From contig JAAZPQ010000200.1 of NCBI GenBank assembly GCA_012797175.1, positions 1-34,312 of the forward strand: a stretch of 34,312 nucleotides of DNA. The letters run 5' to 3'. Below the pieces are notes generated by a model. It was not told the origin of the DNA and did no database searches. It saw only the letters and a program-made list of their open reading frames with translations. The stretch comes from Bacillota bacterium (GTDB lineage: Bacteria; Bacillota; Dethiobacteria; DTU022). Every line of letters begins with the position of its first letter. The stretch's first letter is position 1. Position numbers and translations under genes: made by a program. Shown here in pieces: positions 11,341 through 19,562 of the stretch.

Positions 11341-11616
11341 ATGGAGGAGCTAAGGCCCGGACAGCTGGTTCGTTCCAGGGCAGGCCGGGACAAGGGGAGC
11401 CATTATCTGGTAATAAGGGTGATCAGCCCGCGGGAGGTGCTTCTTTCCGACGGGCGAAGACGCCCACTCTCCCGGCCGAAGAAGAAAAATGTAGCCCATC
11501 TGCAGCCCTATTCACGCCGGGTAGAGATTGAAGAGCTGGTCAATAGCCAAAAACTAACGGATAGCCAGGTGATAAAGTATCTTTGTGAGCTGGCGCCGCA
11601 GGAAGAGGAGGCTTGA
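11341..11616 (+). CDS. KOW-domain RNA-binding protein (L14e-like), conserved between map and infA in Firmicutes
   Basis: [58 protein letters not shown]-like core and map-infA context. Confidence 0.8.
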   Translation: MEELRPGQLVRSRAGRDKGSHYLVIRVISPREVLLSDGRRRPLSRPKKKNVAHLQPYSRRVEIEELVNSQKLTDSQVIKYLCELAPQEEEA

Positions 11617-11623
11617 GCAGCCG

Positions 11624-11845
11624 GTGACCAAGAAAAAAGATGTTATTGAGGTAGAGGGGACTGTCATTGAACCTCTTCCTAATGCTATGTTTCGGGTGGA
11701 GCTGAAAAATGGCCTTAAGGTGCTGGCTCATGTTTCAGGTAAGATCCGCATGAATTTCATCCGGATTCTCCCCGGAGATCGGGTCCTGGTAGAATTATCA
11801 CCCTATGATCTGACCCGCGGGCGGATTACCTATCGCTACAAGTAA
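11624..11845 (+). CDS. infA: Translation initiation factor IF-1
   Basis: GTG start at 11624; (M)[72 protein letters not shown]. Confidence 0.97.
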   Translation: MTKKKDVIEVEGTVIEPLPNAMFRVELKNGLKVLAHVSGKIRMNFIRILPGDRVLVELSPYDLTRGRITYRYK

Positions 11846-11859
11846 GGAGGCTAATTAAA

Positions 11860-11973
11860 ATGAAGGTAAGGCCCTCGGTAAAGCCGATGTGTGAGAAATG
11901 CAAAGTGATCCGGCGTAAGGGCAAGGTAGTGGTGATCTGCCAGAATCCCAAGCATAAGCAAAGACAGGGATAA
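11860..11973 (+). CDS. rpmJ: 50S ribosomal protein L36 (not in the supplied ORF track, 37 aa)
   Basis: My translation: [44 protein letters not shown] upstream; CxxC...C...H zinc ligands. Confidence 0.97.
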   Translation: MKVRPSVKPMCEKCKVIRRKGKVVVICQNPKHKQRQG

Positions 11974-12048
11974 GAAAGTATAGAAGCACTAAATGAGGGG
12001 AAATCTAGCTTTGTTTAGCTTTTTTTGCCTTGAAGGAGGTGTCGTCAG

Positions 12049-12420
12049 ATGGCGAGAATAGCAGGTGTCGACTTACCGCGGGATAAGCGGGTGGCCGTGG
12101 CCCTGAGTTATATCTATGGGATCGGCCGCAGCCGGTCGGAGATGATTCTTTCAGCTACCGGAGTTAACCCCGATACCCGGGTACGTGACCTGACTGAAGA
12201 TGAAGTCAATCGCTTGCGGGACTGCATCGATAAAAATTATAAAGTAGAGGGCGATCTCCGCCGTGAAGTGGCCATGAATATCAAGCGGCTGGTCGAGATT
12301 GGCTGCTACCGGGGAATCCGGCACCGGCGAGGTCTGCCGGTGAGAGGCCAGGCGACTAAGAACAATGCCCGTACCCGGAAAGGTCCGCGGAAGACCGTCG
12401 GTGTGCGGCGGGGTAAATAG
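12049..12420 (+). CDS. rpsM: 30S ribosomal protein S13
   Basis: [30 protein letters not shown]...[23 protein letters not shown]. Confidence 0.98.
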   Translation: MARIAGVDLPRDKRVAVALSYIYGIGRSRSEMILSATGVNPDTRVRDLTEDEVNRLRDCIDKNYKVEGDLRREVAMNIKRLVEIGCYRGIRHRRGLPVRGQATKNNARTRKGPRKTVGVRRGK

Positions 12421-12455
12421 CATCGCGGAGACCTGAGGAAGGGAGGAGGAAAAAC

Positions 12456-12848
12456 TTGACCAAGAAGAGAACAACCCGAACCAGGCGTCGTGAGCGTAAA
12501 AAAGTGGAGCACGGGATTGCGCATATTAAATCAACTTTTAACAATACCATTGTCTCCATCACTGACGTCAATGGAAACAACATTGCCTGGTCCAGCTCGG
12601 GTAACGTTGGCTTTAAAGGATCGCGCAAGTCGACTCCCTTTGCCGCACAGCTCGCCGCTGAAGCTGCGGCGAAAGCAGCGATCGAGCATGGGATGAGGCA
12701 GGTAGAGGTTTTTGTCAAGGGGCCCGGTGCCGGAAGGGAAGCAGCCATTCGCTCGCTGCAGGCTGCCGGGCTGGAGGTAAATACGATCAAAGATGTAACC
12801 CCGATACCGCATAATGGTTGCCGGCCGCCGAAGAGGCGGCGGGTTTAA
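12456..12848 (+). CDS. rpsK: 30S ribosomal protein S11
   Basis: TTG start; [33 protein letters not shown]...[16 protein letters not shown]. Confidence 0.98.
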   Translation: MTKKRTTRTRRRERKKVEHGIAHIKSTFNNTIVSITDVNGNNIAWSSSGNVGFKGSRKSTPFAAQLAAEAAAKAAIEHGMRQVEVFVKGPGAGREAAIRSLQAAGLEVNTIKDVTPIPHNGCRPPKRRRV

Positions 12849-12906
12849 GGGGAACAGGTTTGGTATCTTTATTTTTGAGTTAACAGAGGAGGTGCAGCTA
12901 AATTCC

Positions 12907-13533
12907 ATGGCACGTTATAGGGATGCGGCCTGCCGTTTATGCCGCCGCGAAAGAAATAAGCTATACTTGAAAGGTGAACGCTGTTACACTGATAAGTGCA
13001 GCGTAGTTCGAAAAGGCTATCCTCCGGGTGAGCACGGGCAATCCCGCCAAAAATTTTCGGAGTATGGTCAGCAGTTACGGGAAAAACAGAAAGCAAAGCG
13101 GATCTATGGGATCCAGGAACGCCAGTTTCGCCGCTATTTTAGAGAGGCTGACCGGCGCAAGGGTGTCACTGGAGAGATCCTCTTGCAGCTGCTGGAATGT
13201 CGGATTGATAATGTAGTCTACCGGATGGGATTTGCGCGTTCCCGGGCGGAGGCGCGTCACCTGGTCAACCACGGCCATTTCCAGGTAAATGGCCGGAAGG
13301 TAGATATTCCCTCATATCTGACCCGCCCTGGCGAGAGCATTGCCGTTCGCGAGAAAAGCCGTAATTTGCCCGTTTTCAAAGAGATTCGAGAAGCCGCTGA
13401 AGGACATAGTATCGTTGACTGGCTGGAAGCCGATCTCGAATCTCTGCAAGGCCGGGTTATCCGGATGCCCCAGCGGGAGGAGATCGATGTTCCCGTAGAG
13501 GAACATCTGATTGTAGAGCTTTATTCTCGTTAA
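12907..13533 (+). CDS. rpsD: 30S ribosomal protein S4 (zinc-binding form)
   Basis: [36 protein letters not shown] 12907 gives the canonical N-terminus, ORF-track start 12814 lies inside rpsK. Confidence 0.97.
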   Translation: MARYRDAACRLCRRERNKLYLKGERCYTDKCSVVRKGYPPGEHGQSRQKFSEYGQQLREKQKAKRIYGIQERQFRRYFREADRRKGVTGEILLQLLECRIDNVVYRMGFARSRAEARHLVNHGHFQVNGRKVDIPSYLTRPGESIAVREKSRNLPVFKEIREAAEGHSIVDWLEADLESLQGRVIRMPQREEIDVPVEEHLIVELYSR

Positions 13534-13576
13534 ACAGTTCGCCCTCAATACTATCACTGAGGAGGGTTAACGGAGC

Positions 13577-14527
13577 ATGACGTTTGAGATTGAAAAGCCG
13601 AAAATTGAGTATATCGAAAAAGATGACCGGTTTGCTTACGGTAAATTTATTGTGGAACCGTTAGAAAGAGGTTACGGGATTACCCTGGGTAATGCCTTGC
13701 GCCGGGTTCTCTTATCATCATTACCCGGTGCGGCAGTGACCAGTGTGAAGTTTGACGGGGTGCTGCATGAGTTCTCCACTTTACCCGGGGTGTTGGAGGA
13801 CACCATCGAGATCATCCTCAATCTAAAGTCTCTTTCGATGAGAATTCAAGACACGGAACCCCAGGTTTTAGTTATTGATATGGATAAGCCCGGCGTGGTC
13901 AGGGCCAAAGATATCCAGGCGCCGGCAGGGGTGGAGATCTTAAACCCCCAGTTGGCGATCTGTACTCTCGAAGAGAATGCCCGGCTTTATATGGAGATGA
14001 CGGCCATGAAAGGCCGCGGTTATCTTCCTGCAGAACGAAATAAGACTGCGCAACAGCCAATCGGAGTGATCCCCATCGACTCTATTTTTTCACCGATCCG
14101 TAAAGTTAATTACCAGGTTGAAAATACCCGGGTGGGGCAGGTTACTGATTTTGACAAGCTGACCCTGGAGGTATGGACCAACGGAAGCATCAAACCCGAT
14201 GAGGCGGTTAGCCAGGCCGCGCGGATATTAAGTAAACGGATCGCTATCTTTATTGACCTCACCGAAGAGGACGACGAGGTTGATCCGGTGGAGGAACAGG
14301 AAGAGGAGGACCGCGAAAGGAAGCTCGAGATGACGATTGAAGATCTCGATCTCTCGGTGCGTTCGTATAACTGTCTCAAGCGGGCCGGGATCAACACGGT
14401 TGGTGAGCTGGTTCGTAAAACTGAAGAAGAGATGATGAAAGTGCGCAACCTCGGTAAAAAATCATTCGAAGAAGTAGAGCAAAAGCTAAGCGAACTGGGC
14501 TTCAGCTTAAGCAAAAGCGGGGAGTAA
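13577..14527 (+). CDS. rpoA: DNA-directed RNA polymerase subunit alpha
   Basis: [72 protein letters not shown]; alpha-[26 protein letters not shown]. Confidence 0.99.
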   Translation: MTFEIEKPKIEYIEKDDRFAYGKFIVEPLERGYGITLGNALRRVLLSSLPGAAVTSVKFDGVLHEFSTLPGVLEDTIEIILNLKSLSMRIQDTEPQVLVIDMDKPGVVRAKDIQAPAGVEILNPQLAICTLEENARLYMEMTAMKGRGYLPAERNKTAQQPIGVIPIDSIFSPIRKVNYQVENTRVGQVTDFDKLTLEVWTNGSIKPDEAVSQAARILSKRIAIFIDLTEEDDEVDPVEEQEEEDRERKLEMTIEDLDLSVRSYNCLKRAGINTVGELVRKTEEEMMKVRNLGKKSFEEVEQKLSELGFSLSKSGE

Positions 14528-14549
14528 GCGCGGCAAGGAGGAACAAAGG

Positions 14550-14891
14550 ATGGCCTATCAGAAGCTCAACCGGAAAAGCGGCCCCAGAAGGGCGCTGCTT
14601 CGCAGCCAGGTAACGGCTTTGCTAAAGAACGGGCGGATAAAAACTACCGCGGCGAAGGCAAGAGCGATTCAACCGATTGCCGAGCAGATGATTACCCTGT
14701 CCAAACAAGGCGGTCTGCATGCCCGTCGCCAGGCTCTGGCCTATTTATACGATGAAACTGTAGTCAAAGATCTATTTGAAAAAATTGGCCCCAAGTGTGA
14801 GGTGAGAAACGGCGGTTATACCCGCATTATCCCCTTAGGGCCGCGCCGTGGTGACAGCGCCCCCATGGTCATCATTGAATTGATCGATTAA
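14550..14891 (+). CDS. rplQ: 50S ribosomal protein L17
   Basis: [38 protein letters not shown]. Confidence 0.97.
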   Translation: MAYQKLNRKSGPRRALLRSQVTALLKNGRIKTTAAKARAIQPIAEQMITLSKQGGLHARRQALAYLYDETVVKDLFEKIGPKCEVRNGGYTRIIPLGPRRGDSAPMVIIELID

Positions 14892-14940
14892 CAGTAAATC
14901 CGGGGCAATTTGTGCCCCACCCGTTTAGGGCATGGTGGTG

Positions 14941-15032
14941 AATTGAGAGGAGAGGTGAGCCGCGGCGCCGGGAGCTTGGCCTCACTTTAGCCCTCTCAAT
15001 TTTGCATTTTAACGGCATGAAAAATCGAGAGG
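14941..15032 (+). promoter_or_regulatory. Candidate attenuator-like region with mutually exclusive hairpins (rplQ-ecfA1 intergenic)
   Basis: AATTGAGAGG (14941-14950) pairs perfectly with CCTCTCAATT (14992-15001); the extended segment CCTCTCAATTTT (14992-15003) pairs with AAAATCGAGAGG (15021-15032) with one mismatch; first hairpin is followed by TTTGCATTTT. Confidence 0.45.
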
Positions 15033-15043
15033 AGCGGAACCAG

Positions 15044-15143
15044 CTGTTTACCCTGTGAAAAGTCTCCCTCACCCTGTTCCCGGCCCACCAGTGGAGAGGG
15101 AAGACAGGCCGTTGGAGCGAACTCTCTTCGCCCGCGGTAACAG
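15044..15143 (+). ncRNA. Candidate structured leader element upstream of ecfA1 (possible three-way junction)
   Basis: Outer stem CTGTTTACC (15044-15052)/GGTAACAG (15136-15143) with one bulged T; stem GTCTCCCTC (15062-15070)/GAGGGAAGAC (15096-15105) with one bulged A; hairpin GCGAA-CTCTC-TTCGC (15117-15131). Manual pairing only. Confidence 0.3.
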
Positions 15144-15169
15144 AGACCAACCCGGGGTGATTCTTTTAG

Positions 15170-16021
15170 ATGCCTAAAGTTTTGCTGGAAACAAAAAAAC
15201 TTACTTTTTTTTATCCGGGACAGGCCGAAAGCTCTGCCCCTGCTTTAAAGGAGATCAATCTACAAATAGAGGAGGGCGAATATATTGCTTTAATCGGAGC
15301 GAACGGCTCTGGCAAGACTACCTTACTAAAACAGCTTAACGCCCTTCTCCGTCCTACTTCGGGTGAAGTCTATGTGGATGGTATCTCCACTACGGATGAG
15401 AACAATCTCCCACAGATCCGCTCTCTCTGCGGAATGATTTTCCAGAATCCCGACAACCAGATTGTCGGGGCCACGGTAGAGGAAGATGTTGCTTTTGGCC
15501 TTGAGAACCGTGCCGTCCCGCCACCGGAGATCCGCCGCCGGGTGGCCGCGGCGCTGGAACTACTTGGTATCTCCCACCTGGCCGGGTTTCCGCCGCACCT
15601 GCTCTCAGGCGGTGAAAAACAGAAAGTAGCCCTTGCCGGCCTCCTGGCCCTTAGTCCTCGTTGCCTGCTTCTGGATGAACCTACCGCTATGCTCGACCCG
15701 GCCGGACAGGCGGTGCTAATCGAAGCAGTGCAGCGGTTAAACCGGGAGCGGGGGATTACCGTGATCCATGTAACCCATTTTCCAGAAGAGGTTGTCCTCG
15801 CCGGGCGGGTGCTTCTTTTGGAGAACGGATCCTTGCTAAAAGAGGGTCCGCCTTCTGAAATCTTAACCGACCTGCCGCTGCTGCACCGTCTCGGGTTAAG
15901 GACCACTGCTGCAGGAGAGCTAGCCTACCTGCTTCGCGAAGACGGTTTTCCGCTGCCGGCAGGGATATTACATAACCGGGAGCTGGTTAAGCATCTATGT
16001 TTATATGCACAGAAAAATTAA
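15170..16021 (+). CDS. ecfA1: Energy-coupling factor transporter ATPase EcfA1
   Basis: Walker A GANGSGKTTLLKQLNALL, signature LSGGEKQKVALAGLLA, Walker B CLLLDEPTAMLDP; located after rplQ. Confidence 0.93.
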   Translation: MPKVLLETKKLTFFYPGQAESSAPALKEINLQIEEGEYIALIGANGSGKTTLLKQLNALLRPTSGEVYVDGISTTDENNLPQIRSLCGMIFQNPDNQIVGATVEEDVAFGLENRAVPPPEIRRRVAAALELLGISHLAGFPPHLLSGGEKQKVALAGLLALSPRCLLLDEPTAMLDPAGQAVLIEAVQRLNRERGITVIHVTHFPEEVVLAGRVLLLENGSLLKEGPPSEILTDLPLLHRLGLRTTAAGELAYLLREDGFPLPAGILHNRELVKHLCLYAQKN

Positions 16022-16860
16022 GCCATACCTACATGCCCGGGACTCCCTTTGCAGTGGAGGCGCTTCGCGGGGTAGATTTAAGCATTGCCCGGGGCAGCTT
16101 TACCGTGCTGCTCGGGCCTTCCGGCTCAGGCAAATCGACCCTATTGCAGCATTTCAACGGGCTGCTTCGACCGACTGCGGGGCGGGTCTTGCTGGACGGA
16201 CAACCCCTGGGTTACGGCCGCCGGGAGCTGCAGCAGCTGCGCCGCCGGGTTGGCCTGGTCTTTCAAGAGCCTGAAGCACAGTTTTTTAGCGAAACACTTT
16301 TTGATGAGGTTGCTTTTGCCCCGCGCAATTTCGGCCTGGAGCCTGCACTTGTTGAAGAGCGGGTGGAGCAGGCGTTACAGCAGGTTGGTTTAGATGATCC
16401 TGTTTTGAAAGAAAGGTCGCCATTCCAGCTCAGCGCCGGCCAGCAGCGCCTTGCGGCCATAGCATCAGTCCTGGCCATGCAGCCCCAGGTGATGATCTTC
16501 GATGAACCTACATCCGGCCTGGACCAGGCCGGTCAACAGAAGCTGTTTGCCTTGTTGCAACGACTTAACCGCGTTTCCGGACTTACTGTGGTCGTGGTGA
16601 CCCACCGGCTGGAGCGGGTGGTCCCCCTGGCTGATTATTTTTTAGTTTTGGACCGGGGACGGTTGCTCATGGAAGGTCCGCCTGAAGAGATCTTCCTGCG
16701 CGTGGAAGAGCTTCGCCGCTGCGGCCTGGCGCTGCCGCCGGTGACGGAGCTAATGAATGACCTGGTTGCCGCCGGCCTTCCCTTCTCCACAACGCTCTAT
16801 TCACTTGAAGAGGCCCGGCGGGAGATTAACGCCTGGCGAAAGAAGGTGGCCTACCCTTGA
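15997..16860 (+). CDS. ecfA2: Energy-coupling factor transporter ATPase EcfA2
   Basis: Walker A GPSGSGKSTLLQHFNGLL, LSAGQQRLAAIASVLA, VMIFDEPTSGLD. Confidence 0.93.
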   Translation: MFICTEKLSHTYMPGTPFAVEALRGVDLSIARGSFTVLLGPSGSGKSTLLQHFNGLLRPTAGRVLLDGQPLGYGRRELQQLRRRVGLVFQEPEAQFFSETLFDEVAFAPRNFGLEPALVEERVEQALQQVGLDDPVLKERSPFQLSAGQQRLAAIASVLAMQPQVMIFDEPTSGLDQAGQQKLFALLQRLNRVSGLTVVVVTHRLERVVPLADYFLVLDRGRLLMEGPPEEIFLRVEELRRCGLALPPVTELMNDLVAAGLPFSTTLYSLEEARREINAWRKKVAYP

Positions 16861-17651
16861 GCCGCAGCATTACCCTGGGCCGCTATCTTCCCGGCAGCTC
16901 TTTTCTACACATGCTCAACCCTCGTTTTAAATTACTTATTTTGCTGCTTTTTCTGGCAGTTCTATTCCTGTTGAAAACTTTTGCCGGGTTGGGCCTGCTC
17001 CTGCTTTTTCTCCTGTTAATGATGCTGGCTGTGCGGATTCCGCTGCGTTACCTTGCCGGAGGGCTCCGGCCGCTAACCTATATCATTTTATTTACCATAA
17101 TTATCTATTTCTTTTTTACTAAGGGGGGCGTGGTTTTACTGCGTCTGGGCCCGCTGACGGTAGAGCAGGCCGGGGTGACCGCGGGCTTATTCATGATCAT
17201 GCGCCTGGTGGGATTGGTTTTAATGACCATGCTTCTCACGTTGACAACAACACCACTGGCCCTGGCCCACGGAATTGAATACTTTATGATGCCCCTTGGC
17301 CGGATCGGTTTTCCGGCAGAGGAGGTCGCCATGGTCATGACCATGGCCCTACGCTTTATTCCGACCATAGCAGAAGAAAGCCAGCGTCTTTTACGGGCGC
17401 AGATGGCGCGGGGGGCTGATTTTGAAGGGGGCTTCTTTAGCCGGGCGCGAAAATTTGCCCCGCTAATGGTTCCCCTGTTTATCGGTGCTTTTCGACGGGC
17501 CGATGAACTGGCCCTGGCCATGGAGGCACGGGGTTACCGTCTTGGCGCCGTGCGTACGCGGATGCACGAAGAAAAAATCACGACGACTGATTGGGCGGCT
17601 CTTTTGTTTGCTCTTGCTGCTCTGGCAGCGGTTCTTGTTTCCGGCATTTAG
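16857..17651 (+). CDS. ecfT: Energy-coupling factor transporter transmembrane protein EcfT
   Basis: TTG start overlapping the ecfA2 stop; hydrophobic protein with ITLGRYLPGSSFLHMLNPRFK and coupling motifs AQMARGADFEGG / AMEARGYR. Confidence 0.92.
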   Translation: MSRSITLGRYLPGSSFLHMLNPRFKLLILLLFLAVLFLLKTFAGLGLLLLFLLLMMLAVRIPLRYLAGGLRPLTYIILFTIIIYFFFTKGGVVLLRLGPLTVEQAGVTAGLFMIMRLVGLVLMTMLLTLTTTPLALAHGIEYFMMPLGRIGFPAEEVAMVMTMALRFIPTIAEESQRLLRAQMARGADFEGGFFSRARKFAPLMVPLFIGAFRRADELALAMEARGYRLGAVRTRMHEEKITTTDWAALLFALAALAAVLVSGI

Positions 17652-17671
17652 GCTTATATTGACACGGGTGA

Positions 17672-18421
17672 GTGAAAAGGATGCACCGTACTTCTCTTGA
17701 AGTTAGCTATGACGGAACCGGCTACGGCGGTTTTCAGATTCAGAAAAACGCGTCGACGATTCAAGGTGAATTGGAGAAGGCGTTGGCCGTAATTTATAAA
17801 AAGCCGCTGCGAATTACCGGTGCCGGACGCACTGATGCTGGGGTCCATGCGCGCGGCCAGGTGGTTCATTATGACGCTCCCTTTGAAATTTCGGCCGTGC
17901 GGTTGCCGGCAGCGCTTAATGTCCTGCTGCCTTCCGGTATCGTGGTGTTAAAAGCCAGGCCGGTGGCTCCTGATTTTCATGCTTGTCGCAGCGCCAAACG
18001 AAAGGTGTACAGTTATTCCCTGGACCGGGCTCCGTACCCACAGGTTATGCGGCGGCGATTTGCCTATCACCTTCCGGGTGCCTTTAACGGGCAGGCCGTC
18101 AAAAAGGCCGCTCAACTACTTGAGGGGACCCACGATTTTCAGGCTTTTCAGGCTGCCGGAAGCCCTTCCCGGAGCACAGTGCGCACCCTTTACCGGGTTG
18201 ATATAAAGGAATATCCGGATGAGAAGCTGCTTCAATTTATTTTTGAAGGCGACGGCTTTCTTTACCGTATGGTCCGGCTGCTTGTGGGCAGTCTGCTGCG
18301 GGTAGGCCGGGAGAGACTTGAACCTGCGGCCATCGCCGCCGCGTTGGCTGGAGATTATCCGCAAGCAGCCGGGCCGACCGCTCCGCCGCAGGGGCTCTGC
18401 CTTGAAAAAGTGATTTATTGA
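17672..18421 (+). CDS. truA: tRNA pseudouridine(38-40) synthase TruA
   Basis: SYDGTGYGGFQIQKNASTIQGELEKAL, GAGRTDAGVHARGQVVHYD. Confidence 0.96.
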   Translation: MKRMHRTSLEVSYDGTGYGGFQIQKNASTIQGELEKALAVIYKKPLRITGAGRTDAGVHARGQVVHYDAPFEISAVRLPAALNVLLPSGIVVLKARPVAPDFHACRSAKRKVYSYSLDRAPYPQVMRRRFAYHLPGAFNGQAVKKAAQLLEGTHDFQAFQAAGSPSRSTVRTLYRVDIKEYPDEKLLQFIFEGDGFLYRMVRLLVGSLLRVGRERLEPAAIAAALAGDYPQAAGPTAPPQGLCLEKVIY

Positions 18422-18462
18422 AGGAGAAGCCCCCGGTCGGCAGATTAATTTTCATCTTTTGC

Positions 18463-18491
18463 TTGACAGCAACAGGAGGGTATATTAGAAT
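18463..18491 (+). promoter_or_regulatory. Sigma-A-type promoter for rplM-rpsI
   Basis: TTGACA (18463-18468), 17-nt spacer, TAGAAT (18486-18491), about 37 nt before rplM ATG. Confidence 0.75.
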
Positions 18492-18528
18492 TTACTTTGT
18501 GCTGAATGGAGTTTAAGGGGGAAAAGCA

Positions 18529-18996
18529 ATGCAGACTACCTATATGGCCAAACCCCACGAGATCGAACGTCGCTGGTATATCATTGATGCCGCTGGCCGT
18601 CCGCTGGGAAGGGTGGCCACAGAAGCGGCCCGGCTGTTGAAGGGAAAACATAAAGCAATTTATACCCCTCATATTGATACCGGAGATCATGTTATTGTAT
18701 TGAACGCGGCCAGGGTTGTTTTAACCGGAAAAAAACCGGAACAGAAAATCCATTACCGCTATTCCGGCTATCCCGGCGGTTTAAAGATGACCGACTATGC
18801 CACGTTGATGGCTAAAAATCCAGAGAGAGCAGTTTATCTCGCGGTCAAGGGGATGTTGCCCCATAATCGCCTGGGAAGAGTGATGCTGAAGAAACTGCGC
18901 GTCTATCGAGACGATCAGCATCCCCACGAGGCACAAAAACCTTTACTTTGGGAAGGGCCGGAAGTGAACAAGGAAGGAGGCCCTGCTCTTGAGTGA
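18529..18996 (+). CDS. rplM: 50S ribosomal protein L13
   Basis: [47 protein letters not shown]...[10 protein letters not shown]. Confidence 0.98.
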   Translation: MQTTYMAKPHEIERRWYIIDAAGRPLGRVATEAARLLKGKHKAIYTPHIDTGDHVIVLNAARVVLTGKKPEQKIHYRYSGYPGGLKMTDYATLMAKNPERAVYLAVKGMLPHNRLGRVMLKKLRVYRDDQHPHEAQKPLLWEGPEVNKEGGPALE

Positions 18997-19381
18997 AATT
19001 CAATCCATTGCCACCGGACGGCGTAAAGAATCAGTGGCCCGGGTGCGATTAATACCCGGAAGTGGACAGATTACCGTTAACGGAAAAGATCTGGATAAGT
19101 ATTTCGGCATGGATACGCTGAAGTTGATGGTCCGCCAGCCGCTGGAGGCTACTGAAACTCTGGATCGTTTTGATGTCATTGCCAGAGTCCACGGTGGCGG
19201 TTTTTCCGGGCAGGCCGGGGCCGTTCGGCATGGTATTGCCCGGGCGCTGGTGCAGGTCGAGCCAAGTTACCGTGCTGTTCTTAAAAGACACGGTTACCTA
19301 ACCCGTGATTCCCGGATGAAAGAGCGAAAAAAATACGGCTTGAAAAAAGCCCGCCGGGCACCACAGTTCTCCAAGCGTTAA
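18989..19381 (+). CDS. rpsI: 30S ribosomal protein S9
   Basis: TTG start; [32 protein letters not shown]...[26 protein letters not shown]. Confidence 0.98.
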   Translation: MSEIQSIATGRRKESVARVRLIPGSGQITVNGKDLDKYFGMDTLKLMVRQPLEATETLDRFDVIARVHGGGFSGQAGAVRHGIARALVQVEPSYRAVLKRHGYLTRDSRMKERKKYGLKKARRAPQFSKR

Positions 19382-19408
19382 ACAGGATAAAAACAACTAG
19401 CTCTAGGA

Positions 19409-19442
19409 GGGGCGGTGCAGTGCACCGCCCCTTTAAATTTTA
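19409..19442 (+). terminator. Intrinsic terminator after rpsI
   Basis: GGGGCGGTGC-AGT-GCACCGCCCC perfect hairpin (19409-19431) followed by TTTAAATTTTAT. Confidence 0.9.
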
Positions 19443-19562
19443 TCTCTGTAAGCGCGGGTAACAGCGGGCGGATAGGCTGATCGGGTAGAGAGAGGGGAGG
19501 GTGGAGGTGTGCCTCGCTTTTAAAATGCAGGATTAAAGCTGCTTTTGGTAGAAGTTGTGATT

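Noticed and set aside
12008-12026. AGCTTTGTTTAGCTTTTTTT upstream of rpsM as a terminator
   Set aside because: Only a 4-bp possible stem despite the T-run; not convincing in the middle of the operon.
12824-12840. GCCGCC-GAAGA-GGCGGC hairpin at the end of rpsK as a possible terminator
   Set aside because: Encoded by the conserved S11 C-terminus (RPPKRRRV) and not followed by a T-tract; likely a by-product of codon choice.
15117-15143. On the - strand CTGTTACCGCGGGCGAAGAGAGTTCGC resembles a T-box antiterminator core (TGGNACCGCG plus stem)
   Set aside because: Wrong orientation: the sequence upstream on that strand is the ecfA1 coding region, no gene follows on the - strand, there is no specifier stem and no T-tract, and the match is imperfect.
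15370-15906. 178-aa antisense ORF within ecfA1
   Set aside because: Low-complexity S/R-rich product antisense to a confident ATPase.
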